Translations under genes and position numbers: made by a program
The notes under the pieces: model-generated
What the model was told of the DNA's origin: nothing
Databases searched by the model: none
Seen by the model: only the letters and a program-made list of their open reading frames with translations
DNA from: Planctomycetales bacterium
GTDB taxonomy: Bacteria; Planctomycetota; Planctomycetia; Gemmatales; Gemmataceae
Length of the DNA stretch: 6,029 nucleotides
NCBI GenBank assembly: GCA_020054355.1
Contig: JAGVLI010000295.1
Location: 1-6,029, forward strand
Direction of reading: 5' to 3'
Part shown: positions 1-6,029 of the stretch, piece after piece
How positions within the stretch are numbered: position 1 is the first letter of the stretch
Layout of the letters: the number at the start of each line of letters is the position of its first letter

Positions 1-355
1 CCCAGCCCAGCCGGACGAAGAACTGCACGCTGGCATGCGCCCAGCCTTCGGGATCGGTCTGGCCGCCCAGCCAGTGCAGCAGCACCCAGCCCAGCAGCAG
101 GAACCCGCCAACGCCGTAGGTCAGGACCATCAGCCAGAGGGCCTTGCCCAGCTGGCGGTTGTAGAACTGGCCAGCGCCCGCGAACAGCGCGGACCAGAGC
201 GCCGCCAGCCAGGGCTGCTTCTCGGTTTCCGGCTCCACCGAACGATCCGGCCGCACCAGGACCTGATAGACCTTATCGACGGCGTCGTGGGCCGACTGGG
301 CCGTCTGCCCGACCCGGGAGTCCTTGACCGAATTGACGAGATCGTGGGGATTCAT
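1..355 (-). CDS. small membrane protein with TM2-like segment, 3' end cut by window edge
   Basis: Reading the minus strand from the ATG at 353-355 gives an open frame of 118 codons with no stop before the left edge, so the C-terminus is missing. The first 45 or so residues are hydrophilic and charged. From about residue 49 comes a hydrophobic stretch with the motif AGAGQFYNRQLGKALW (about residues 60-74), then a clear membrane segment (about 73-96) ending LLLGWVLLHW. A glycine-rich turn followed by Y-N and G-K between two hydrophobic helices is typical of TM2-domain and related small bacterial membrane proteins. The assignment to that group is by pattern only. A purine-rich AAGGGA lies nine bases upstream of the ATG, which supports this start. 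The gene has the same orientation as the two Uma2 genes and begins 124 bases after the nearer one, so it could be read with them or from its own promoter. Function unknown; the protein is probably in the inner membrane. Confidence 0.72.
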   Translation of the reverse strand, partial: MNPHDLVNSVKDSRVGQTAQSAHDAVDKVYQVLVRPDRSVEPETEKQPWLAALWSALFAGAGQFYNRQLGKALWLMVLTYGVGGFLLLGWVLLHWLGGQTDPEGWAHASVQFFVRLGW

Positions 356-416
356 GGCCGACGGTCCCTTGGGGAAAACCATCCCATTCAGGAAACCAAG
401 CGAGGCTTCATCCCAG

Positions 417-422
417 GATATA
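417..422 (-). promoter_or_regulatory. possible -10 element ahead of the membrane-protein gene
   Basis: The minus strand reads TATATC here, 61 bases upstream of the ATG at 355, in an otherwise GC-rich 124-base gap. It resembles a sigma-70 -10 box, but I find no convincing -35 box at the right distance. It is the only AT-rich hexamer of this kind in the gap. Weak candidate only. Confidence 0.18.
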
Positions 423-479
423 ACAGCGAATCGCGGAAATCACGCGCGATGGCGGTCTCGAGCGCACGGCGGGCGCAGT

Positions 480-1160
480 CTATTTGCGCGGCTTGCGGCT
501 GGCGCGCTGAAACCACTTCTTGATCGGCAGCGCGAAGCCCGGCAGCACCTTGCCGCCATCGAGCGTGTCGGCTTCCGTGAGCAGGACCGATTTGCGCGGG
601 CTAGTGTAAACGCGCACCGTGCGCGTCTGCGGATCGACATACCAGACCAGCTTGGCGCCCGAGCGGAAGTAGTCGCGCAGCTTTTGATCCATTTCCGCCG
701 TGGTGTTGTCCGCACTTAGGATCTCGACCGCCAAGTCAGGGCTGAGCGACCAAATCTTCTCGTCTGGCAATTCCTGGTTGGGCATGCTCTTCCAGGCGAT
801 AAAGGAAATATCCGGAATACGAATCCGGCCGGGAAACAACCGAAGATAACCCTTGGCATCGAGGACGACGCCCAGGTCATGGGTATCCAGGTAGAGACAG
901 AGGAAATGGGCCAGGATGATGCCGAGATACGATTCAAAGCTGGCCATCGCTTTCTCCACCAGGATGCCATCGATCAGTTCGCAGAGCATTCCCTCGCGGG
1001 CGTCAACTTCGATGACATCTTGCTCAGTGGCCTGGCCCGGTGTTGGCTGCAAGCGAATACGGTGCGCGGGCACCCCGCCCAGATAGTTTTGCAGGTCGGC
1101 GACCGTGCGGAACCGGACAGGCGAGTTCGTCGATGAGGTGGAAATCGCAGCACTTGACAT
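480..1160 (-). CDS. Uma2 family (DUF820) putative endonuclease-fold protein, copy 1
   Basis: A 226-residue protein matching the Uma2/DUF820 family, which has the PD-(D/E)XK restriction-endonuclease fold. Family landmarks in order: LCELIDGILVEK (about residues 59-70, Glu61), RLFPGRIRIPDISF (about 107-120, Asp117), SPDLAVEILS (140-149, Asp142 and Glu146), KLRDYF (Lys160) and KLVWYVDP (170-177). These acidic and lysine positions are where the family keeps its presumed metal-binding site, but no nuclease activity can be inferred with confidence; most members are uncharacterised. The tail QRASRKPRK is strongly basic. An upstream ATG at 1196 is possible. I chose 1160 because an AGGA sits a suitable distance before it and because it gives exactly the length of the neighbouring paralogue, which aligns without gaps. 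It lies 63 bases downstream of copy 2 on the same strand, so co-transcription is likely. The last 57 residues are almost identical to copy 2, while the rest is only about half identical. Confidence 0.9.
   Translation of the reverse strand: MSSAAISTSSTNSPVRFRTVADLQNYLGGVPAHRIRLQPTPGQATEQDVIEVDAREGMLCELIDGILVEKAMASFESYLGIILAHFLCLYLDTHDLGVVLDAKGYLRLFPGRIRIPDISFIAWKSMPNQELPDEKIWSLSPDLAVEILSADNTTAEMDQKLRDYFRSGAKLVWYVDPQTRTVRVYTSPRKSVLLTEADTLDGGKVLPGFALPIKKWFQRASRKPRK
489..653 (-). repeat. 3' block shared with the second Uma2 gene, copy A
   Basis: These 165 bases (55 codons) match 1233-1397 with nine mismatches by my hand alignment, about 94-95 % identity. Seven of the nine changes are synonymous. 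Similarity falls sharply just upstream in the gene and stops two codons before the end. This is a direct repeat, both copies in the same frame and orientation. Confidence 0.88.
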
Positions 1161-1223
1161 GGCCGTGGTCCTGGGAAGTTCGGAACGCGCGTGCAATTGC
1201 CATTCGGGCCTTCCAGCTTACGC

Positions 1224-1904
1224 TTACTTTCTCGGCTTGCGGCTGGCGCGCTGAAACCACTGCTTGATCGGCAGCGCGAAGCCTGGCAACACCTTGCCGC
1301 CATCGAGCGTGTCGGCTTCCGTCAGCAGGACCGATTTGCGCGGGCTGGTGTAAACGCGCACCGTCCGCGTCCGCGGATCGACGTACCAGACCAACTTGCT
1401 GCCGGCCTGGAAATAGTCCTTGAGCTTACGATTCATTTCTTCGTCGGTATTGCCTTCACTCAAGATTTCGACTGCCAGGTCGGGGGCCAAGGTTGGCACC
1501 TTCTCAATCGGGAATACCTCCGCCGGCATGCGTTTCCACGAGATGAAGGAAAGATCGGGAATGCGAATTTGGTTCGGAAACAGGCGCAGCATGCCGTCCG
1601 CCCCGACGACGATCCCCAGAGCATGGAGCTCCAGATACGATTCGATGAAGTAGCCGAGCACGAGCGCCAGACGCGATTCGTAAAAACCCATGTCTTTTTC
1701 GACCAGAGTGCCGTCCACCAGTTCGCAGAGACGCCCGTGATGTTCTTGCAGGTAAATCGCATCCTGTTCCGTTGCTTCCCCTGGACGCGGTGTCAGCCAG
1801 ACGCGGCGCGCCGGCAGCCCTCCCAGGCGTTCCAGGACATCCGCCATGGTTGCATAACCGGGCGGTGCTTTCCGAGTTGAAGTACCGACGGTTGTCGAAG
1901 TCAT
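1224..1904 (-). CDS. Uma2 family (DUF820) putative endonuclease-fold protein, copy 2
   Basis: A second 226-residue Uma2/DUF820 protein, first of the minus-strand pair. It has the same ordered landmarks as copy 1: LCELVDGTLVEK (Glu61), RLFPNQIRIPDLSF (Asp117), APDLAVEILS (Asp142, Glu146), KLKDYF (Lys160) and KLVWYVDP. The fold is that of PD-(D/E)XK nucleases; the biological role of the family is not established. An in-frame ATG exists at 1982, but it would add 26 residues unlike copy 1 and has no visible ribosome binding site. The ATG at 1902-1904 gives a gapless alignment with copy 1, so I chose it, although its own Shine-Dalgarno (GCGAGA-like) is weak. By hand alignment about 53 % of the first 169 residues and 55 of the last 57 match copy 1. 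It is divergent from ilvD across a 104-base gap. Confidence 0.9.
   Translation of the reverse strand: MTSTTVGTSTRKAPPGYATMADVLERLGGLPARRVWLTPRPGEATEQDAIYLQEHHGRLCELVDGTLVEKDMGFYESRLALVLGYFIESYLELHALGIVVGADGMLRLFPNQIRIPDLSFISWKRMPAEVFPIEKVPTLAPDLAVEILSEGNTDEEMNRKLKDYFQAGSKLVWYVDPRTRTVRVYTSPRKSVLLTEADTLDGGKVLPGFALPIKQWFQRASRKPRK
1233..1397 (-). repeat. 3' block shared with the first Uma2 gene, copy B
   Basis: Partner of the block at 489-653: 165 bases, 55 codons, nine mismatches. The divergence of flanking codons begins immediately after position 1397, giving an abrupt edge. Confidence 0.88.
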
Positions 1905-2008
1905 GGAATCTCGCCATTCGCAGGCCGGGTTGGATTGCCAGTCGTCACTCCCAGGATACGCTATCTGAATCGCACTTGCCAAGACGTACCGCAGCCGGAG
2001 ATGCAGCC
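1905..2008. promoter_or_regulatory. divergent intergenic region between a Uma2 gene and ilvD
   Basis: This 104-base gap must carry the 5' signals for ilvD and probably for the minus-strand Uma2 pair. On the plus strand TTGCCA (1935-1940) and TACGCT (1957-1962) are 16 bases apart and form a weak sigma-70-like pair about 45 bases before the ilvD start. I see no leader peptide rich in branched-chain codons, no attenuator hairpin and no T-box-like structure, so classic ilv attenuation is not suggested. The promoter assignment itself is low confidence. Confidence 0.3.
1997..2000 (+). promoter_or_regulatory. ribosome binding site deciding the ilvD start
   Basis: GGAG eight bases before the ATG at 2009. 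The reading frame stays open upstream as far as 1772, but only this ATG has a well-placed Shine-Dalgarno, and it yields the normal family length and N-terminus. Confidence 0.7.
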
Positions 2009-3694
<1,686 letters not shown>

Positions 3695-3708
3695 AAGCCT
3701 GGAGCAGC

Positions 3709-3713
3709 GAGGA
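3709..3713 (+). promoter_or_regulatory. ribosome binding site of the gene behind ilvD
   Basis: GAGGA lies 7 bases before GTG at 3721 and 13 bases before ATG at 3727. The spacing favours the GTG. No equally good site precedes the GTG at 3691 that overlaps the ilvD stop. Confidence 0.45.
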
Positions 3714-3720
3714 TGATTCC

Positions 3721-4260
3721 GTGTCGATGTCACACAAAGCGTATGCTTTCGACTGGTCTGCATTCGAGAAGGATGAGCTTTACCGCATTGTGTTGACCGC
3801 GCTTGCGAGCAGCAACCCTTCCGAGATCATTCGGTACATCGACGCGAACTTGGAGTTCATAAGAGATCCATACGAGGGGGATCGGCTATCCGATGATTGG
3901 AAGGAATTGCTCGAAAACCATGATGTCCACGAGTTCGCGGATTTCGCATTGACCCGATTCTACGATCCAGCCGAGGATTGCGGTATCTCGGACCAATGGC
4001 GAGCTATTGACCAGCGACTACCCGCGATCGATCGGGCGGCACTGCTTGGAACTCGTTTGGGATCAAACGGACAGTACTTCGATCCAGGCCGCCAAGGCAG
4101 CTATTTCAAAAGGCCCGATGAAGTCAACGAGTCTTTGAATCGCGTTCAAAAATTGCACTTGCCAGGTCTGGAGGACTATCGCAAACAGTCGCTGAAGCGC
4201 TTCAAAGAGCTGTTGGAGGACTGTGTCGAAACCGGCAGAGGGGTCTATGTTACTTTCTAG
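3721..4260 (+). CDS. hypothetical protein, lower-GC gene downstream of ilvD
   Basis: Encodes about 179 residues that I cannot assign to a family. The protein has no signal peptide or membrane segment, so it is probably cytosolic. It is acidic in its first two thirds and looks mostly helical (DELYRIVLTALAS, PSEIIRYIDANLEF, LNRVQKLHLPGL, YRKQSLKRFKELLEDCVE), with a distinctive FDPGRQGSYF at about residues 120-129 that is a good candidate for a conserved motif. Three starts are possible: GTG 3691 (overlapping the ilvD stop), GTG 3721 and ATG 3727; the GAGGA at 3709-3713 favours 3721, and 3727 would remove two residues. It follows ilvD by 26 bases and could be read through from it. Base composition differs: 3781-3960 is about 52 % GC by my count, against about 67 % in a sampled ilvD line, and it uses ATA and AGA codons. 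This suggests an accessory or transferred gene. The general look recalls small immunity-type proteins, but I have no specific evidence for that. Confidence 0.72.
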   Translation: MSMSHKAYAFDWSAFEKDELYRIVLTALASSNPSEIIRYIDANLEFIRDPYEGDRLSDDWKELLENHDVHEFADFALTRFYDPAEDCGISDQWRAIDQRLPAIDRAALLGTRLGSNGQYFDPGRQGSYFKRPDEVNESLNRVQKLHLPGLEDYRKQSLKRFKELLEDCVETGRGVYVTF

Positions 4261-4319
4261 CGAGGTGCTGCCGAAATAGGCGCAGCGCCTGGGGTAGTTC
4301 GACCTATCCATATCGTAAA

Positions 4320-4353
4320 TAGCTGACAGCTAATAGCTATTAGCTGTCAGCTA
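4320..4353. repeat. 34-base perfect palindrome made of AGCT-headed heptamers
   Basis: Positions 4320-4353 equal their own reverse complement. From 4321 the sequence is also five tandem heptamers: AGCTGAC, AGCTAAT, AGCTATT, AGCTGTC, AGCTAAT (to 4355), with AGCT recurring exactly every seven bases. It consists of three smaller palindromic units: 4321-4331 (AGCTG-A-CAGCT), 4332-4341 (AATAGCTATT) and 4342-4352 (AGCTG-T-CAGCT). It is AT-richer than the surrounding DNA. It lies between convergent genes, with TTTTT at 4361-4365 on one side and a short A-run on the other, so it may also serve as a two-way terminator, though the stem is not GC-rich and the T-run is seven bases away. Confidence 0.9.
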
Positions 4354-4415
4354 ATCTGGCTTTTTGCCGGGGCGATCACCGGAGCCGGCCTGCGCGAGCG
4401 CGGTCTTTCGATTCA

Positions 4416-4430
4416 CCGGGCAAAGCCCGG
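4416..4430 (-). terminator. GC-rich hairpin downstream of the exported-protein gene
   Basis: CCGGGC (4416-4421) and GCCCGG (4425-4430) form a perfect six-pair stem around a three-base loop, beginning nine bases past the minus-strand stop at 4440. There is no U-tract after it, so intrinsic termination is uncertain. It could instead be an RNA-stabilising hairpin or one copy of a dispersed GGGCAAAGCCC-type repeat. Confidence 0.4.
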
Positions 4431-4439
4431 CCGTAGCAG

Positions 4440-5180
4440 TCAGTTCGTTTTCTTGGCAAACCCGTGCTTGGTCAGCTTCAGGTCGGCATCCTGGACGATG
4501 CCGATGCCGGGGGCGTAGAACTTGAATTCCTTCTCCTTCGCGTTCAGCGGCGTGGTTTCCTCGACTTTCAGGCACTTCTCGAACTTGCCGGCTGGGGTCG
4601 TCACGGTTTCATTCAGGCCCACGATCTCGGCCCGATCCATCGCCACTCCGGGGGCAATCTCCTGGTAATGGCGACCTTTCAGCAGAGGCGTGCCCGGCAT
4701 CATCAGGCCGAAGCGCGCGCCTTTTTCACCCGACAGCCAGGCGCCTTCGTGGCTGACGATCTTGTCGCTCTTGTAGATGTCCACCTCTTCGCCGAAGTAG
4801 AACACGCTGTTGGTCCGCTTGCTGATGGCGAAGAAGTTGCGCGAAACCTCCACCAGCTTGCCGTTCTTGGTTTCCCGCTCCTCGACGACCCGGCACTCCA
4901 CCCCGTCCACCTTCTTCATGTCGTTCAGAACGGTGATCGTCACCTGTTCGCCGCCGCCTTCCAGGACGAGCACGTAGCCCGGCTCCAGGATGAAATACGG
5001 GTTGCGCCCGGTGGCTGTCAGGTCGCTCTTTTCCTGGGAGAAGTCGTCGGTCCAGCCGGCCGTGTCGCCGTCCTTCTTGTCCTGTGCGCCGGCGGCTGGC
5101 AAGATGGCGAGCATCACGATGCCCAGCAAGGCGCAGGCGCTGCCAGCAAGCGCGAGCGTGCGAAGCCATTTCCGGTTCAT
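4440..5180 (-). CDS. exported protein with signal peptide, probably DUF3108-like
   Basis: Encodes 246 residues. The N-terminus MNRKWLRT is followed by a hydrophobic core (about 9-28) and a signal peptidase I type site AAGA/QDK near residue 32, so the protein is likely exported. No lipobox is present. The mature part is rich in alternating beta-strand patterns (YVLVLEGGGEQVTITVLND, VECRVVEERETKNGKLVEVSRNFFAI, NSVFYFGEEVDIY) and ends with TPAGKFEKCLKVEETTPL and KEFKFYAPGIGIVQD (about 195-231). The order 'threonine-proline-AGxF, conserved Cys-Leu, then YAPGIGIV' is what I associate with DUF3108-like beta-rich proteins common in planctomycetes and relatives; this is a pattern-based match, and function is unknown. 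The frame is open up to 5282, but the ATG at 5180 is the start because it has a strong GGAGGA seven bases before it and begins the signal peptide. It converges on the gene behind ilvD and is divergent from the SnoaL-like gene. Confidence 0.87.
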   Translation of the reverse strand: MNRKWLRTLALAGSACALLGIVMLAILPAAGAQDKKDGDTAGWTDDFSQEKSDLTATGRNPYFILEPGYVLVLEGGGEQVTITVLNDMKKVDGVECRVVEERETKNGKLVEVSRNFFAISKRTNSVFYFGEEVDIYKSDKIVSHEGAWLSGEKGARFGLMMPGTPLLKGRHYQEIAPGVAMDRAEIVGLNETVTTPAGKFEKCLKVEETTPLNAKEKEFKFYAPGIGIVQDADLKLTKHGFAKKTN

Positions 5181-5187
5181 GCGAATT

Positions 5188-5193
5188 TCCTCC
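5188..5193 (-). promoter_or_regulatory. strong ribosome binding site of the exported-protein gene
   Basis: GGAGGA on the minus strand, seven bases before the ATG at 5180. This is the best Shine-Dalgarno in the window and rejects the longer start at 5282. Confidence 0.8.
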
Positions 5194-5287
5194 GGGCGTT
5201 GCAACGGAATAGGTTGGGAATGCGCCGCGAACACTGCCTCGCTCCGCGCCGTGGACCGCACATTCCTTCCTGGACTCCTCAACTATC

Positions 5288-5446
5288 ATGTACCTCGAAC
5301 CAGGGCAGCTCGGACAAGAAATTCCCATGTTTTCCGGATTGCCGCGCGGACTGGTTCCCCAAGCCTGCCAGCTGCAAACTCGTATCCGCTCCGAACGCCC
5401 GAAATGCTACCCTGGCGGTTGCTTCCGGCGGTGGAGGCGGCAGTAA
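5288..5446 (+). CDS. doubtful 52-codon small open reading frame
   Basis: An ATG at 5288 opens a frame to TAA at 5444-5446. The predicted peptide starts MYLEPGQLGQEIPMFSGL and ends in a basic, cysteine-bearing tail (CYPGGCFRRWRRQ). No clear Shine-Dalgarno precedes it, and its third-position GC is not obviously raised as it is in the real genes. It lies 33 bases before the SnoaL-like gene on the same strand. Listed for completeness; more likely chance than gene. Confidence 0.13.
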   Translation: MYLEPGQLGQEIPMFSGLPRGLVPQACQLQTRIRSERPKCYPGGCFRRWRRQ

Positions 5447-5467
5447 CAGGATGTACTTGCCTGGTTC

Positions 5468-5472
5468 GGGAG
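5468..5472 (+). promoter_or_regulatory. ribosome binding site of the SnoaL-like gene
   Basis: GGGAG seven bases before the ATG at 5480, supporting that start even though it gives the protein an N-terminal extension of about 33 residues before the domain. Confidence 0.6.
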
Positions 5473-5479
5473 ACGTACT

Positions 5480-5977
5480 ATGCGTGACTCGCCCGCTGGA
5501 TCGTTGCCGTTGCCGGAACAGGTCCACCGCTGCTTCTTCCGGGACGACCCGCAAGCCGCTCGCAAACAACTCGAGGAAGCGAACGTCCGTCTCGTGCGGG
5601 ACATGTACGAAAGCATCCTGCGCGGGGATTTCAATGCCATCGTCGAACGCTTCACCGAGGATGTCGAGTGGGAGGTGATCGGTCCCGCGGAACTGCCGTT
5701 CTGCGGCAGCGTGCGCGGCCGGCGGGAGGCCGCCTCGACCTTGCGGCGGAACTTCAGCGGCTATCAACACATTCAGGCTACAGTCCGCGATGTGGTCGCC
5801 CAGGGCAATCTGGTCGTGGTGATGTGCCGTGAGACCGTCCTCTTGGAACCCCTGGAGGAGCCGGTCGAGATCGAGTGGGTCCAGGTGTTCACCATCGTCA
5901 ACGGGCGACTCGCCAAGTTTTGCCAGTTCTTCGACACGTTGACCATGAAGCGCGTGGTGGAGCGGATCGTCGGGTAA
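5480..5977 (+). CDS. SnoaL-like / NTF2-fold protein
   Basis: Encodes 165 residues. After an N-terminal extension of about 33 residues comes a SnoaL-like (NTF2 superfamily) domain: helix EEANVRLVRDMYESILRGD (32-50), FNAIVERFTEDVEWEVIGP (51-69) with the typical 'DxxW' beta strand, G-x-x-x-R-R-E-A-A (79-85) before RNFSGYQ (90-96), then strands VVAQGNLVVVMCRETV, PVEIEWVQVFTIVNGRLAKFCQFFDT (128-152). The strand pair ending in 'vngrlakfcqffDt' is the family's most recognisable feature. Members form a cone-shaped pocket and range from polyketide cyclases to epoxide hydrolases and structural proteins without known ligands, so the substrate cannot be inferred. It has no signal peptide and is probably cytosolic. 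It stands alone, divergent from the exported-protein gene, with GGGAG at 5468-5472 supporting the start. The extension is unusual for a domain usually near 120-140 residues; a later start is possible, but none has a good binding site that I see. Confidence 0.88.
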   Translation: MRDSPAGSLPLPEQVHRCFFRDDPQAARKQLEEANVRLVRDMYESILRGDFNAIVERFTEDVEWEVIGPAELPFCGSVRGRREAASTLRRNFSGYQHIQATVRDVVAQGNLVVVMCRETVLLEPLEEPVEIEWVQVFTIVNGRLAKFCQFFDTLTMKRVVERIVG

Positions 5978-6010
5978 GAGTTGGCGGACCGCGCGCCGCG
6001 CATGGCGAGC

Positions 6011-6029
6011 GTCGGGGCGTCGGGGCGTC
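6011..6029. repeat. octamer tandem repeat at the right edge
   Basis: GTCGGGGC occurs twice in tandem and a third copy begins (GTC) as the window ends. Two and a bit copies are visible; the array may continue outside. It could belong to a coding or non-coding repeat. Confidence 0.55.

Larger units (their letters stand above)
5181..5479. other. divergent intergenic gap of about 300 bases
   Basis: This gap separates two divergent genes and should contain promoters for both. I do not see a convincing -35/-10 pair in either direction: minus-strand TATTCC near 5206-5211 and plus-strand TGCTACCCT at 5405-5413 are the nearest things to -10 boxes and lack good partners. It contains one short plus-strand open frame (5288-5446, 52 codons), treated as a weak candidate. 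No repeat, tRNA or riboswitch structure was recognised. Confidence 0.5.

Noticed and set aside
1772..2008. Upstream extension of the ilvD frame (about 79 codons)
   Set aside because: It overlaps the start of the Uma2 gene on the other strand and does not resemble IlvD. The GGAG at 1997-2000 and normal family length place the start at 2009.
4279..4290. GGCGCAGCGCC as a terminator hairpin just after the gene behind ilvD
   Set aside because: The arms leave almost no loop, so only three or so pairs can form, and no U-tract follows.
5123..5135. Cys16 of the exported protein as a lipoprotein cysteine
   Set aside because: The residues before it (GSA) do not fit a lipobox, and it lies inside the hydrophobic core, not at its end.
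4464..5678. 404-codon plus-strand open frame across the exported-protein gene and the SnoaL-like gene start
   Set aside because: It overlaps a minus-strand gene with a signal peptide and strong ribosome site. The translation shows no family features.
5279..5770. 163-codon minus-strand frame opposite the SnoaL-like gene
   Set aside because: The SnoaL-like domain on the plus strand is clear; this frame is its shadow.
6002..6029. ATG at 6002 as the start of a further plus-strand gene
   Set aside because: Only 28 bases remain, no good ribosome site precedes it and the following sequence is the octamer repeat. It cannot be supported.

Overview
The window is high-GC bacterial DNA with five complete protein genes, one more cut by the left edge, and a probable sixth complete gene of unknown family. 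Bacteria are indicated by leaderless gene packing, Shine-Dalgarno sites and a bacterial-type dihydroxy-acid dehydratase. A planctomycete, perhaps Gemmata-like, is my best guess from tandem Uma2-family genes and a small exported protein of a type I associate with that phylum. This is inference: Uma2 expansions also occur in cyanobacteria and Chloroflexi, and there is no rRNA or other marker to settle it.

Layout. Positions 1-1904 are minus strand: two tandem Uma2-family (PD-(D/E)XK fold) paralogues of equal length (226 codons each), followed by the start of a small membrane protein with a TM2-like glycine-rich segment that runs off the left edge. A 104-base divergent intergenic region separates these from ilvD on the plus strand, a complete 561-residue dihydroxy-acid dehydratase of the branched-chain amino acid pathway. 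Just behind ilvD is a lower-GC gene of about 179 codons that I cannot assign. It converges on a minus-strand gene for a signal-peptide-bearing protein, probably DUF3108-like. The 179-base convergent gap holds a 34-base perfect palindrome built from AGCT-headed heptamers and a second GC-rich hairpin. A divergent gap of about 300 bases then leads to a plus-strand SnoaL/NTF2-like gene, and the window ends in an octamer tandem repeat.

How the genes relate. Only ilvD has a firm metabolic role, and its pathway partners are not present. The neighbours look like independent accessory genes rather than one pathway. The most informative signals are the near-identical 3' ends of the two Uma2 genes, which suggest gene conversion, the heptamer palindrome, and the compositionally distinct gene behind ilvD. 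I see no CRISPR array, tRNA, rRNA, transposase or clear defence system, and nothing that adds up to a new multi-gene system.
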